Of a stretch of DNA of 64,000 bases, positions 26,169 to 35,784 are shown one piece after another (positions within the stretch are counted from its first letter, which is position 1; each line of letters begins with the position of its first letter). The notes under the pieces were generated by a model that was not told the origin of the DNA, did no database searches, and saw only the letters and a program-made list of their open reading frames with translations. Origin of the DNA: Aeromicrobium erythreum (GTDB lineage: Bacteria; Actinomycetota; Actinomycetes; Propionibacteriales; Nocardioidaceae); the NCBI RefSeq assembly GCF_001509405.1, contig NZ_CP011502.1:1178001-1242000 (forward strand), given 5' to 3'. Position numbers and translations under genes: made by a program.

Positions 26169-27554
26169 ATGCCCTTCATGCCCCCCACGGACTCCATGTT
26201 CCTGTTGGCGGAGTCCCGAGAGCACCCCATGCACGTGGGTGGGCTGCAGCTGTTCCGGCCGCCGGAGGGCGCCGGGCCGGAGTTCGTGCGCGAGCTCGTG
26301 GAAGGGTTCCGGTCGGTGCAGGAGGTCTCGCCGACCTTCCGCAAGCGGCCGGCGGAGCCGGTCGGGCTGGCCGGACAGACGTGGTGGGCCCAGGACGGTG
26401 CGATCGACCTGGACTACCACGTGCGGCACTCGGCGGTGCCGCCGCCGGGACGCATCCGCGAGCTCCTGCAGCTGACGTCGCGCTGGCACGGGTCGCTGCT
26501 GGACCGGCACCGACCGCTCTGGGAGGCGCACGTCGTCGAGGGCCTCCAGGACGGCCGGTTCGCCGTGTACAGCAAGATCCACCACTCGATGGTCGACGGC
26601 GTCTCGGCCCTGCGGCTGCTGCAGCGCAGCCTCAGCGACGACCCGGACGCCCGCGACTGCGTGCCCCCGTGGGCGCTGGCCCCGCGCCGGCGTCCGTCGT
26701 CGGAGGTCGCCCGGCGCTTCCCGGACCCGCTCGGCCTGCTGCGGGGCGGACTCTCGGTCGCGGAGGACGTCGCCGGTCTCCTGCCCGCGTCGATGAAGAT
26801 CGTCAACCAGATCGTCCGCGAGGGCGACGTCACCCTTCCGCGGGCGCCGCGCACGATCCTCAACGGACCGGTGGGCGGGGCGCGTCGCTTCGCCGCGCAG
26901 TCGTGGGAGATCGAACGGATCCGCCGAGTCGCGAAGTCGTCGGCGACCACCCTCAACGACGTCGTGCTCGCGATGGTCTCCGGTGCGCTGCGCGAGTACC
27001 TGCTCGAGCAGAACGCCCTGCCGGACGAGCCGATGACCGCGATGGTCCCGGTCTCCCTCGCGCTGCGCGCCGAGTCGGCGGGCCAGGCGGGCGACGGCGG
27101 CAACTCCGTGGGCGTCATCGTGGTCAACCTCGCGACCGACGTCGAGAACGGTGCCACCCGCCTGGAGGAGATCGCCTACTCCTCGCGACGCGCGAAGAAG
27201 ATCCTCGGCGGGCTGACCCCGATCCAGATCCTCGCCTTCTCGGCGCTGCAGATGGCGCCGCTCGCGCTCACGCCCGTCCCGGGCTTCGTGCGCATGACGC
27301 ACCCGCCGTTCAACGTGGTCATCTCCAACGTGCCCGGTCCGAAGCAGCCGATGTACTTCAACGGCGCCCAGCTCGACGGGCTCTACCCGGTCTCGATCGT
27401 GCTCGACGGACAGGCCGTGAACGTCACGCTCTGCAGCCGCGACAAGTACCTCGACTTCGGCATCATCGGCTGCCGCACGAGCGTGCCGCACCTGCAGCGG
27501 CTGCTCACGCACCTGGAGACGTCGCTGGCCGAGCTGGAGACCGCCTGGGGATGA
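26169..27554 (+). CDS. Wax ester synthase / diacylglycerol acyltransferase (WS/DGAT)
   Basis: 461 residues, the normal length. The catalytic KIHHSMVDGVSALRLL (HHxxxDG, His-His-Asp) is near residue 138, and PPFNVVISNVPGPKQPMYFN matches the second conserved block. The enzyme esterifies diacylglycerol or fatty alcohol with acyl-CoA, producing triacylglycerol or wax inclusions typical of actinobacteria. Preceded by GCAGGAG. Divergent from a lipase-type hydrolase, an arrangement that pairs storage with mobilisation. Confidence 0.93.
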   Translation: MPFMPPTDSMFLLAESREHPMHVGGLQLFRPPEGAGPEFVRELVEGFRSVQEVSPTFRKRPAEPVGLAGQTWWAQDGAIDLDYHVRHSAVPPPGRIRELLQLTSRWHGSLLDRHRPLWEAHVVEGLQDGRFAVYSKIHHSMVDGVSALRLLQRSLSDDPDARDCVPPWALAPRRRPSSEVARRFPDPLGLLRGGLSVAEDVAGLLPASMKIVNQIVREGDVTLPRAPRTILNGPVGGARRFAAQSWEIERIRRVAKSSATTLNDVVLAMVSGALREYLLEQNALPDEPMTAMVPVSLALRAESAGQAGDGGNSVGVIVVNLATDVENGATRLEEIAYSSRRAKKILGGLTPIQILAFSALQMAPLALTPVPGFVRMTHPPFNVVISNVPGPKQPMYFNGAQLDGLYPVSIVLDGQAVNVTLCSRDKYLDFGIIGCRTSVPHLQRLLTHLETSLAELETAWG

Positions 27555-27611
27555 GTCGGCGACGCCGTCGGCCGCGCCGTGGCCGTGCCGCGTGGGCCTA
27601 GACTCGCGGCC

Positions 27612-29432
27612 ATGTCCCGCGGGTCCCTCATGCCGCTGTCCGTCGGCGTCACGCTGCTGCTCGCCTGGTCGACGCTGGTCGGCGCCGGAGCGGCCGCGCC
27701 GAGCGAGGACCGGCCCGCCCAGGGCGGCGGCGCGGTCGTCCTTGTGCTGGACGGCTCGGGGTCGATGAAGGAGCCCGGCGGGGCCGGGGCGACGCGGATG
27801 ACGGAGGCCAAGGCCGGGCTCCGCGCCGTGGTCGAGGACCTTCCGGACGACGCGCAGGTCGGTCTGCGCGTCTACGGGTCGACCATCAGCGAAGGCCCCG
27901 GCTCGTGCGAGGACACCGAGCTCCTCGCCCCGGTGGCGCGAACCGATCGGGGCGCGCTGCGGGCCGGCGTCGACCGGCTGCGTCCGCTCGGCAACACCCC
28001 CATCGCCTACTCGCTGCGCCAGGCGTACGGCGACCTGCCCACCGAGGGACCCCGCAGCATCGTGCTCGTGTCCGACGGGGAGGAGAACTGCGGCGGCGAC
28101 CCGTGCGAGGTGGCCGCCGACCTGCGCAAGAAGGGCGCCGACTTCTACGTCGACGTCGTCGGGCTGCAGGTCGACCCGGCCTCGCGCGCCCAGCTCACCT
28201 GCATCGCTTCGGCGGGCGGTGGCACCTACTACGACGTGCAGGACGTGAGCCGGTTGCAGGACACCCTGACCCGGACGTCGGTGCGCGCCGCCCGCGGCTA
28301 CGCACCCGCCGGTCGCCCGGTGGAGGGCGGCACGACGCGAAAGGACGCCCCCGCGGTGACCGACGGCCAGTGGCTCGACACGGTGGGCGACTCCGGCCCC
28401 GAGCACTACCGCCTGCCCGACCCGGGCCGCGGGACGTTCCACGTCGCGGCCGCGACCCTGCCAACGCGGGGGTTCACCGGGGTCTCCTCGGTCGAGGTCG
28501 GGGTCGTGTCCGCGGACGGCACGCCGTGCGGGTCGCCGGCGCGGGAGACCGCCCAGGGTGCGAGCAACGGGGGCGCGCCGATCGCCGCGGCCCTCACGCT
28601 GTCCGCCACCGATCGGGAGGACTGCGGCGGAGGTCCGTACGTCGCCACGGTGACCTCGAACAACGAGGAGGTCCAGGGCCTGGAGCTGCTCGTGCGGACC
28701 GAGCCCGAGGTCGAGGACGCCTCCGCCCTGCCTGCGGCCTTCGGACGGGCGAGCGGCTTCTCCGACGAGGTCCAGACCGGACGTGCCGCCGCGGACGCCG
28801 TGCCCGTGGTGGGCGGCCCGAACTTCTCGTCGGCACCCCCGACGCCGCCCGGCACCTACGAGGACACCGTGCTGCCCGGCGAGACCCTGTTCTACCGCCT
28901 GCCCGACGTGGGCTGGGGCCGTTCCGCCGTCTGCGACGCGACCCTCGGCACCTCTGACCGCGCGGCCCGCGCCTTCGGACGCGCGGTCGGCGTGACCGCC
29001 CAGGTGCGCGTGTACGGGGCGATGAAGACCCTGGCCGACGACTCCTCCGCGCGCACGGCCCGCGCCCAGTGGCGGGGCGACCGGGCCCTCGACCTGCACG
29101 CGGCGTCGCCGCCCGTGGTGCTGCGCAACCGTGAGTCGAGCTCGGACACGGTGCGCGCGTTCCAGCTCGCCGGCGACGCCTGGTGCTCGGTGACGGTGCT
29201 GCCCACCTCCGCCGCGACCGCGGAGGAGGTCGGGGAGGTGCCGCTGACCCTGACCACGTCGGTCGCGGGGGAGGAGGCGGGGGTGCCGGCCTACGTGGAG
29301 CCCGAGCCGCGGGCGGAGGCCGCCACCGACGACGCCGGGCCCGCGTCGTGGCTCCTCGCCGTCGCGGGACTCGTCGTGGTCGCCCTCGTCGGCGGATCAG
29401 TCGTGATGCTGCGTCGGCGGCGGGCCCCGTGA
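27612..29432 (+). CDS. Secreted/membrane-anchored VWA-domain protein
   Basis: 606 residues from ATG 27612. A signal peptide (SLMPLSVGVTLLLAWSTLVG) leads into a von Willebrand A domain with an intact MIDAS: VLDGSGSMKE, PLGNTPIAYSL and LVSDGEENCGGD. A beta-rich region of about 300 residues with several Cys pairs follows, then one C-terminal membrane helix (ASWLLAVAGLVVVALVGGSV) and an RRRR stop-transfer end. It probably binds a protein ligand outside the cell. Overlaps the downstream permease start (GTGA); its partner is unknown. Confidence 0.8.
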   Translation: MSRGSLMPLSVGVTLLLAWSTLVGAGAAAPSEDRPAQGGGAVVLVLDGSGSMKEPGGAGATRMTEAKAGLRAVVEDLPDDAQVGLRVYGSTISEGPGSCEDTELLAPVARTDRGALRAGVDRLRPLGNTPIAYSLRQAYGDLPTEGPRSIVLVSDGEENCGGDPCEVAADLRKKGADFYVDVVGLQVDPASRAQLTCIASAGGGTYYDVQDVSRLQDTLTRTSVRAARGYAPAGRPVEGGTTRKDAPAVTDGQWLDTVGDSGPEHYRLPDPGRGTFHVAAATLPTRGFTGVSSVEVGVVSADGTPCGSPARETAQGASNGGAPIAAALTLSATDREDCGGGPYVATVTSNNEEVQGLELLVRTEPEVEDASALPAAFGRASGFSDEVQTGRAAADAVPVVGGPNFSSAPPTPPGTYEDTVLPGETLFYRLPDVGWGRSAVCDATLGTSDRAARAFGRAVGVTAQVRVYGAMKTLADDSSARTARAQWRGDRALDLHAASPPVVLRNRESSSDTVRAFQLAGDAWCSVTVLPTSAATAEEVGEVPLTLTTSVAGEEAGVPAYVEPEPRAEAATDDAGPASWLLAVAGLVVVALVGGSVVMLRRRRAP

Positions 29433-30304
29433 CCTGGCTGCTCGTCGTCGTCGGGCTGCTGGGGGTCAGCGCGTCGGGGCCGCTCATGGCGGCCACCGCG
29501 GCGCCGGCCCTCGTCATCGCCTTCTGGCGCAACGCCGCCGCGACCGCGGTGCTCACGCCGTTCGCGGTGCGGAGCCGTACCGCGCTCACGGGCCTGCGCT
29601 GGGCCGACCTGCGGGGCACGGTCTTCGCGGGGGTCATGCTGGCGGTGCACTTCGCCGCCTGGGTCGGGGCGCTGAAGCTCACGACCGTGGCCGCGGCGAC
29701 CGCGCTCACCTGCACCCAGCTGCTGTGGGTGGTGCTCGTCGACCGACTGCGCGGCGTGCGTCCCGGACGTGCGGTGCTGCTCGGCTGCGTCGTCGCGTCG
29801 GTCGGCGTCCTGGTCGTGTCCGGTGTCGACCTGACGGTCTCGCGCCGGGCGCTGCTCGGCGACCTGCTCGCGGTGGTCGGCGGGCTCGGCGCCGCGCTGT
29901 ACCTGGTGGCGGGGGAGTCGGCGCGACGTCGGCTCAGCACGACCCACTACACGACGTTCTGCTACGGCACGTGCGCCGCGGTGCTCGCGGTCGGCTGCCT
30001 CGCGACCGGTGCCTCCTTCGTCGGCTACGACGCGCACGTGTGGCTGCTGCTGGCCGCGGTGACGGTGTGCGCGCAGCTGCTCGGCCACTCGCTGTTCAAC
30101 CACCTGCTGGCCGTCATGAGCCCGACCGTCATCTCGCTCGTCCTGCTGCTCGAGGTGCCCGGCGCGGCCCTGCTGGCCGCGGTCTTCCTCGGCCAGGCGC
30201 CGCCCGCCGGCGTGTACGTCGGGCTGCTGCTGGTGCTGGTGGGCCTCGCCGTGGTCGTCCGGGCCCGACGGGCGCCGACCGAGCCGGTCGAGCCCGTGGC
30301 CTGA
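29429..30304 (+). CDS. EamA-family (DMT superfamily) permease
   Basis: 291 residues from a GTG overlapping the VWA stop. Ten hydrophobic helices in two EamA repeats; the first includes FWRNAAATAVLTPFAV and the second ends MSPTVISLVLLLEVPGAALL, as in RhaT/YdcZ-type exporters of amino acids or metabolites. Substrate unknown. Translational coupling with the VWA protein is unusual for this family and hints at functional association or simple operon compaction. Confidence 0.8.
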   Translation: MTWLLVVVGLLGVSASGPLMAATAAPALVIAFWRNAAATAVLTPFAVRSRTALTGLRWADLRGTVFAGVMLAVHFAAWVGALKLTTVAAATALTCTQLLWVVLVDRLRGVRPGRAVLLGCVVASVGVLVVSGVDLTVSRRALLGDLLAVVGGLGAALYLVAGESARRRLSTTHYTTFCYGTCAAVLAVGCLATGASFVGYDAHVWLLLAAVTVCAQLLGHSLFNHLLAVMSPTVISLVLLLEVPGAALLAAVFLGQAPPAGVYVGLLLVLVGLAVVVRARRAPTEPVEPVA

Positions 30305-30432
30305 CGGCGCGACACCCGTCGGGTGGACGGGCCCGTCGGCGTCCTGTGCGACGGCTCACGGGGAGTCCTGCGGTGCTGGACGTTACTCGCGGGTATCGTC
30401 GGCGTGTCACCCACGAGACGGAGGAACAACGC

Positions 30433-31626
30433 ATGGGACGCCTCGCCAGCACCGAGAACCTCACCGAGGAGCAGACCGCGATCCTCGAGACGATCCGCGA
30501 CTTCGTGGACGAGAAGATCATCCCGGTCGCCCAGCAGCTCGAGCACGACGACGAGTACCCGACCGAGATCATCGAGGGGCTCAAGGAGCTCGGCGTCTTC
30601 GGCCTGACGATCCCTGAGGAGTTCGGCGGTCTCGGCGAGTCGCTGCTGACCTACGCGCTGGTCGTCGAGGAGATCGCTCGCGGCTGGATGAGCGTCTCCG
30701 GCGTCATCAACACGCACTTCATCGTCGCCTACCTGCTGCAGCAGCACGGCACCGAGGAGCAGAAGCAGAAGTACCTCCCGAAGATGGCAGTCGGCGAGGT
30801 CCGCGGCGCGTTCTCGATGTCCGAGCCGGGCCTCGGCTCCGACGTCTCGGCCGTCTCGACGAAGGCGACGAAGAAGGACGACGGCTCCTACTCGATCACC
30901 GGCCAGAAGATGTGGCTGACCAACGGCGGCACCTCCACGCTCGTGGCGGTGCTCTGCAAGACCGACGAGGGTGCCGACTCCGTCTACAAGAACATGACGA
31001 CCTTCCTCGTGGAGAAGGAGCCGGGCTTCGGCGAGACCGCCCAGGGCGTCACCGTCCCCGGCAAGATCGCCAAGATGGGCTACAAGGGCGTCGAGACGAC
31101 CGAGCTCATCCTCGAGGACCACCAGATCTCCGCCGACCAGATCCTCGGCGGCGAGCCGGGGAAGGGCTTCTTCCAGATGATGGACGGCGTCGAGGTCGGC
31201 CGCGTCAACGTCGCGGCCCGCGCCTGCGGCCTCGCGATCCGCGGCTTCGAGCTCGCGATCGCCTACGCGCAGCAGCGCAAGACCTTCGGCAAGCAGATCG
31301 CCGACCACCAGGCCGTGCTGTTCCGCCTCGCCGAGATGGCCACGAAGGTCGAGACCATCCACGCGATGATGGTCCGTTCCGCGAGGCTGAAGGACACCGG
31401 CAAGCGCATGGACGTCGAGGCCGGCATGGCCAAGATGCTCGCGAGCGAGTACGCCAACGAGGTCGTCGAGGACTCCTTCCGGATCCACGGTGGCTACGGC
31501 TACTCCAAGGAGTACGAGATCGAGCGCCTCATGCGTGAGGTCAAGTTCATGCTCATCGGCGAGGGCACGTCCGACATCCAGAAGATGATCATCGGGCGCG
31601 CGCTGCTCAAGGACTACAAGCTCTGA
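30433..31626 (+). CDS. Acyl-CoA dehydrogenase
   Basis: 397 residues from ATG 30433 behind GGAGGAAC. Motifs in order: FSMSEPGLGSDVSAVSTKAT (FAD/substrate), WLTNGG, RIHGGYGYSKEYEIERLMRE and IGEGTSDIQKMIIGRALL, where the Glu corresponds to the catalytic base of medium/short-chain enzymes. It introduces a trans-2 double bond into acyl-CoA and hands electrons to ETF. It is too short to be the 550-residue methylsuccinyl-CoA dehydrogenase. The downstream hydrolase starts two bases after its stop. Confidence 0.9.
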   Translation: MGRLASTENLTEEQTAILETIRDFVDEKIIPVAQQLEHDDEYPTEIIEGLKELGVFGLTIPEEFGGLGESLLTYALVVEEIARGWMSVSGVINTHFIVAYLLQQHGTEEQKQKYLPKMAVGEVRGAFSMSEPGLGSDVSAVSTKATKKDDGSYSITGQKMWLTNGGTSTLVAVLCKTDEGADSVYKNMTTFLVEKEPGFGETAQGVTVPGKIAKMGYKGVETTELILEDHQISADQILGGEPGKGFFQMMDGVEVGRVNVAARACGLAIRGFELAIAYAQQRKTFGKQIADHQAVLFRLAEMATKVETIHAMMVRSARLKDTGKRMDVEAGMAKMLASEYANEVVEDSFRIHGGYGYSKEYEIERLMREVKFMLIGEGTSDIQKMIIGRALLKDYKL

Positions 31627-31627
31627 C

Positions 31628-32524
31628 ATGAGCGTGCGCGAGAACGTCACGTTCGCGTCGCAGGGCACCTCCGTCGCCGCCTGGCTCTATCGGCCGGACG
31701 GCGACGGGGGAGCGGCTCGACCTGTGATCGTCATGGCGCACGGCCTGGGCGGCGTCCGGGAGATGCGGCTCGACGCGTTCGCCGAGCGGTTCGCCGACGC
31801 CGGGTACGTCTGCCTGGTCTTCGACTACCGCCACTTCGGGGCCAGCGACGGACAGCCGCGCCAGCTGCTGTCCGTCCGCCGTCAGCGCCAGGACTGGGCG
31901 GCAGCGGTCGCCTTCGCGCGCACGCTCCCGGGCGTCGACGCCGCCCGCACCGTGCTGTGGGGCTCGTCGTTCTCCGGCGGGCACGTCATCGCGGTGGGCG
32001 CCGCGGACCCCACGATCGCGGCCGTCGTGTCGCAGTGCCCCTACACCGACGGGCTGGCCTCCAGCCTGGCCGTCGCCCCCTTCACGTCGCTGCGCGTGAC
32101 GCTGCGGGCGGTCCGCGACCTCGTGGGCAGCTGGTTCGGGCGTCGCCCCCGCAGCATCCCGCTGGCCGGCGAGCCGGGCACGGTCGCGCTGATGACGGCC
32201 CCCGACGCCGTGCCCGGCTACCTGGCGCTGGTGGAGGAGGGCTCGACCTTCCGCAACGAGGTCGCCGCCCGCGTGGCGCTCGACATCGCGCTCGGCCGGC
32301 CCGGGGCGAAGGCGCGGCGGCTGCGCTGCCCGGCGCTGTTCGTCGTGTGCGAGCGCGACACGGTGGCGCCGGCGAGGGCGACGCTCAAGCACGTCGCCAA
32401 GGCGCCGCAGGGCGAGGTGGTGCGCCGCGACACCGGACACTTCGACATCTACGTGGGCGAGGAGTTCGAGACGACGGTCCGCGACGAGCTCGCGTTCCTG
32501 CAGCGGCACGTCCCGGCGACCTGA
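31628..32524 (+). CDS. Alpha/beta hydrolase
   Basis: 298 residues. VMAHGLGGVREMRLDAFAER, the nucleophile motif LWGSSFSGGHVIA and the final RRDTGHFDIYVGEEF (His) give a standard triad, with the acid probably in VVCERDTVAP. Resembles the DUF/X-Pro dipeptidyl-peptidase-like hydrolases of actinobacteria. The substrate is unknown, but the tight spacing with the acyl-CoA dehydrogenase suggests co-expression. Confidence 0.8.
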   Translation: MSVRENVTFASQGTSVAAWLYRPDGDGGAARPVIVMAHGLGGVREMRLDAFAERFADAGYVCLVFDYRHFGASDGQPRQLLSVRRQRQDWAAAVAFARTLPGVDAARTVLWGSSFSGGHVIAVGAADPTIAAVVSQCPYTDGLASSLAVAPFTSLRVTLRAVRDLVGSWFGRRPRSIPLAGEPGTVALMTAPDAVPGYLALVEEGSTFRNEVAARVALDIALGRPGAKARRLRCPALFVVCERDTVAPARATLKHVAKAPQGEVVRRDTGHFDIYVGEEFETTVRDELAFLQRHVPAT

Positions 32525-32550
32525 GCGGACCGCAGCGCGATGATGGGCGC

Positions 32551-35160
32551 ATGACCGGCCCGTTCGCGCTGCGCCGCTTCCAGGCCGAGGCCTTCGCCGC
32601 CGTCGAGCAGGCGCGCGCTGCCGGTCGGAGCCGGTCCTGGGTGTCGCTGCCGCCCGGCGCGGGCAAGACCGTGCTCGGGACGGAGCTGGTGGCCGGACGG
32701 CTCGCCGCCGAGGGGCGTCGGGCTGTCGTGCTCGCGCCCAACACGGCGATCCAAGCGCAGTGGATCGCGACCTGGGCGCGCTACGGCGTCGGCCCCGCGA
32801 GCCCGGAGCGCGACCTCGCCGCCGACGTGACCGTCCTGACCTACCAGGCGATCGCGACCTTCTCCCCGGACGACGAGGACGACGACGCGGAGGCGTCGGC
32901 AGGTGGGTCGGGTCCGCTCGTGGACCGGCTGCACGAGAACGGACGCGCGCTCGTGGCCGCACTGCGCGAGGCCGGTCCGCTGACCGTCGTGCTCGATGAG
33001 TGCCACCACCTCCTCGAGACCTGGGGCGCCCTGCTGCGCGAGGTGCTCGACCCGCTCGAGGACGTGCTGGTCCTCGGTCTCACAGCCACGCCGCCGGGCG
33101 TGCTCACCCGTCGACAGGCCGAGCAGGTCGAGGAGCTGTTCGGCGACCTCGCCTACCAGGCCTCGATCCCCGCGGCGGTCCGCGAGGGCGACCTCGCCCC
33201 GTTCGCGGAGCTGGCCTGGCTGGTGCGGCCCTCCGCCGAGGAGGAGGCGTGGCTCGCGTCGTCGGCCGTGCGGTTCGCCGAGCTGACGACGGAGCTCCTG
33301 AGCCCCGGGTACGGCTCCGTGCCGCTGCTGACCTGGTTCGACCGGAGGATCGGCGAGCTGCCCGTCCCGTGGACCACGTTCGAGCGCGACGAGCCGGCCC
33401 TGGCCACGGCGGTGCTCCGGCTCGTGCACGCCGACCTGCTCGACCTCCCGCGCGACGCCGTCCTGCGCGAGCAGCATCGCACCGACCTGACCGCCGAGGA
33501 CTGGGCGCGGCTCGTCGACGACTGGGTGCGCGGCTGCCTCGCCCGCAGCGACGTCGACGCCGACCGCAGCGTGCTCGAGGACCTGCGCCGGGCCATGCCC
33601 GGCATCGGGTTCCGCGTCACGCGGCGTGGGGTCAGCGGGGCGGGGTCCCCGGTCGACCGCGTGCTCTCGCGCAGCGCCGGCAAGATGCGGGCGGCCGCCG
33701 CGGTGCTGCAGGCCGAGCGGGACGCGCTGGGCGAGCGGCTGCGCGCGGTCGTCGTCTGCGACCACGAGCGAGCCTCACCCACGTCGTCACTCGTGCTCCG
33801 CGACGCCCCCGCCGAGCACGGGTCGGCGCTGGAGGTCATGGACGCCCTCCTCGGCGGCGGCTTCGAGCCGGTGCTGCTCACCGGACGCACCGTCGCGGCC
33901 GGGGACGCCACGGCGCGGCGTCTCGTCGAGGTGCTGGGCCGGATCGCCCCGGACCTCGAGCTGCGCACCGAGCCGCTCGAGGGCGCCGAGGACCGGCTCC
34001 ACCGTCTCGTCGGCCCATGGACCAGCCGACGGTGGACGCCGCTGGTCACGCGGGCCTTCCAGGACGGCCACTGCGACGTGCTCGTCGGCACCCGCGCCCT
34101 GCTCGGCGAGGGCTGGGACGCGCCGCGGGTCTCGACGCTGGTCGACCTGTCCACCGCGTCGACGACGTCGGCCGTGACCCAGACGCGCGGTCGGGCGCTG
34201 CGCACCGACCCGACCTGGCCCGACAAGGTCGCCACGACGTGGAGCGTCGTCTGCGTCGCCCCAGAGCACCCGGGCGGCGACTCCGACTGGCGCCGCTTCG
34301 TGCGCAAGCACGACGGCTACTTCGGCGTCGACGACGACGGTCAGGTCGTCTCCGGCGTCGCGCACGTGGACGCCCGCTTCTCGCCCTTCGTCCCGCCCGA
34401 TCCCGACCTGTTCGACGTCGTCGCGCTCGACATGACGCAACGCGCTGGGGAGCGCGACGTCGTGCGGGCCCGCTGGCGCGTCGGCGAGCCGTACCGCGAC
34501 GAGGTCCGGCGAGCGATCCGCGTGCGCCCGGACGACGTCGGGCGGAGCGACGGCGCGGAACCCGCGACGATGCCCGCACCCGAGCCACCATGGGCGCGGA
34601 TCGGCGAGGACGGTGTCGTGTCCACCGGCCGTTCCGCACGGCTGGAGCCGTGGGACGCCGCGCGCGAGGCCGCCCGCGACCCGGGCCTCGCGGCCCACGC
34701 GTGGGTCGTGGCCGACGCCATGTCCCAGGGCGGTCTCGGCGGCCCCGGGGCGGTGGGGGTGCGTGCGGTGGTCGACGCGACCGGCACGTATCGGTTCGAG
34801 CTGGACGCCGATGCGGCCACGGCGTCGACCTTCGTCGACCTCCTGGAGGAGCTGCTGGGGCCCCTCGTCGCGCCTCGGTGGCTGGTCGCGCGTCACCAGG
34901 CGCCGCCGCCTACCGCAGGCACGGGCTGGCGCGTGCTGCTCGGCCGTGCTCGACCTGTGGCGCGCACCTGGTACGCCGTGCCGACGGAGCTGGCGCGCAA
35001 CGTCGCACGGCGCCGCGCGTTCGAGCACGCCTGGGCGCGGTGGTTCGGCCCGGCGACGGTCGTCGCGTCGACGTCGGCCGCGGGGGAGGCGGCGCTGACG
35101 TCGGCCTACGGCACCACCCCGCTCGACGTCGTGACGCTGCTGCGCTCCAGCTGGTCCTGA
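32551..35160 (+). CDS. Orphan SF2 DEAD/DEAH-like helicase with long C-terminal extension
   Basis: 869 residues. RecA-1: LPPGAGKTVLGTEL (Walker A), VVLDECHHLLET (Walker B, DECH), LGLTATPPGVL (motif III). RecA-2: ALLGEGWDAPRVSTLVDLST (motif V) and QTRGRALRTDP (motif VI). A linker of about 200 residues separates them, and about 270 residues beyond motif VI, with WARWFGP and LVAPRWLVARH, match nothing I recognise. No nuclease, methylase or specificity gene is adjacent. It could be a stand-alone repair or defence translocase. Confidence 0.75.
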   Translation: MTGPFALRRFQAEAFAAVEQARAAGRSRSWVSLPPGAGKTVLGTELVAGRLAAEGRRAVVLAPNTAIQAQWIATWARYGVGPASPERDLAADVTVLTYQAIATFSPDDEDDDAEASAGGSGPLVDRLHENGRALVAALREAGPLTVVLDECHHLLETWGALLREVLDPLEDVLVLGLTATPPGVLTRRQAEQVEELFGDLAYQASIPAAVREGDLAPFAELAWLVRPSAEEEAWLASSAVRFAELTTELLSPGYGSVPLLTWFDRRIGELPVPWTTFERDEPALATAVLRLVHADLLDLPRDAVLREQHRTDLTAEDWARLVDDWVRGCLARSDVDADRSVLEDLRRAMPGIGFRVTRRGVSGAGSPVDRVLSRSAGKMRAAAAVLQAERDALGERLRAVVVCDHERASPTSSLVLRDAPAEHGSALEVMDALLGGGFEPVLLTGRTVAAGDATARRLVEVLGRIAPDLELRTEPLEGAEDRLHRLVGPWTSRRWTPLVTRAFQDGHCDVLVGTRALLGEGWDAPRVSTLVDLSTASTTSAVTQTRGRALRTDPTWPDKVATTWSVVCVAPEHPGGDSDWRRFVRKHDGYFGVDDDGQVVSGVAHVDARFSPFVPPDPDLFDVVALDMTQRAGERDVVRARWRVGEPYRDEVRRAIRVRPDDVGRSDGAEPATMPAPEPPWARIGEDGVVSTGRSARLEPWDAAREAARDPGLAAHAWVVADAMSQGGLGGPGAVGVRAVVDATGTYRFELDADAATASTFVDLLEELLGPLVAPRWLVARHQAPPPTAGTGWRVLLGRARPVARTWYAVPTELARNVARRRAFEHAWARWFGPATVVASTSAAGEAALTSAYGTTPLDVVTLLRSSWS

Positions 35161-35221
35161 ACGCGCGTCCGCAGGTCGGAGGTCCGCGGGCGAGCCGGAC
35201 GCTGCGTCCTAGACTGGCGAC

Positions 35222-35716
35222 ATGCCTCCCGTCAACCAGGGTCTCTTCACGCTCGAGTTCCCGCAGTCGCTCGGCGTCTACGACGACTACGCCACGGCGC
35301 AGAAGGTCGTCGACCACCTGTCCGACCAGGAGTTCCCCGTCCAGAACCTCCTCGTCGTCGGCACCGACCTCAAGCAGGTCGAGCGTGTCACCGGGCGACT
35401 CACCACCAGCCGCGTGGCCGGCGCCGGTGCCGCCTCGGGCGCATGGCTCGGCGTGTTCGTCGGCCTGCTGCTGAGCCTCTTCAGCAGCGAGAGCACCCTG
35501 CTGCAGAGCGTCGTCGGCGGGCTCGGCATCGGCATCGTGTTCGGCGTGGTCTGGGCTCTGCTCGGCTACGCCGCCACCCGCGGCCGTCGCGACTTCAGCT
35601 CCGTCAGCAGCGTCGTGGCCACGAAGTACGAGGTGCTGGTCGAGCACAAGCACCGCGCGCGGGCGCAGGAGCTCATCGCCGATCTGCCCGAGGCGCGCCA
35701 GAACCCCTTCGCCTGA
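35222..35716 (+). CDS. General stress protein 17M-like membrane protein
   Basis: 164 residues. The N-terminal YDDYATAQKVVDHLSDQEFP matches the GsiB/YflT-like fold of general stress protein 17M; two hydrophobic segments (about residues 64-85 and 95-118, WLGVFVGLLLSLF and LGIGIVFGVVWALLG) follow. Relatives accompany mgtE-like genes in actinobacteria (M. tuberculosis Rv1234). Function unknown; presumed stress-linked by family name only. Confidence 0.75.
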   Translation: MPPVNQGLFTLEFPQSLGVYDDYATAQKVVDHLSDQEFPVQNLLVVGTDLKQVERVTGRLTTSRVAGAGAASGAWLGVFVGLLLSLFSSESTLLQSVVGGLGIGIVFGVVWALLGYAATRGRRDFSSVSSVVATKYEVLVEHKHRARAQELIADLPEARQNPFA

Positions 35717-35746
35717 CCGTCCCGCGGCCCCGCGCCGTGCCCCTCC

Positions 35747-35768
35747 GCCCCGCCGACGGCGGTGGGGC
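35747..35768. terminator. Hairpin before the mesaconyl-CoA hydratase gene
   Basis: A 9-bp stem including one G-U pair (GCCCCGCCG / CGGTGGGGC), 31 bases after the stress-protein stop and 16 bases before the next start. Terminator or leader structure. Confidence 0.5.
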
Positions 35769-35784
35769 GCCACCCAGGAGAGCC

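Noticed and set aside
30433..31626. Methylsuccinyl-CoA dehydrogenase completing an ethylmalonyl-CoA pathway
   Set aside because: At 397 residues it is about 150 shorter than that enzyme and fits general short-chain acyl-CoA dehydrogenases.
32551..35160. Type I/III restriction or BREX/DISARM component
   Set aside because: No methyltransferase, nuclease, PglZ or specificity subunit is encoded nearby.
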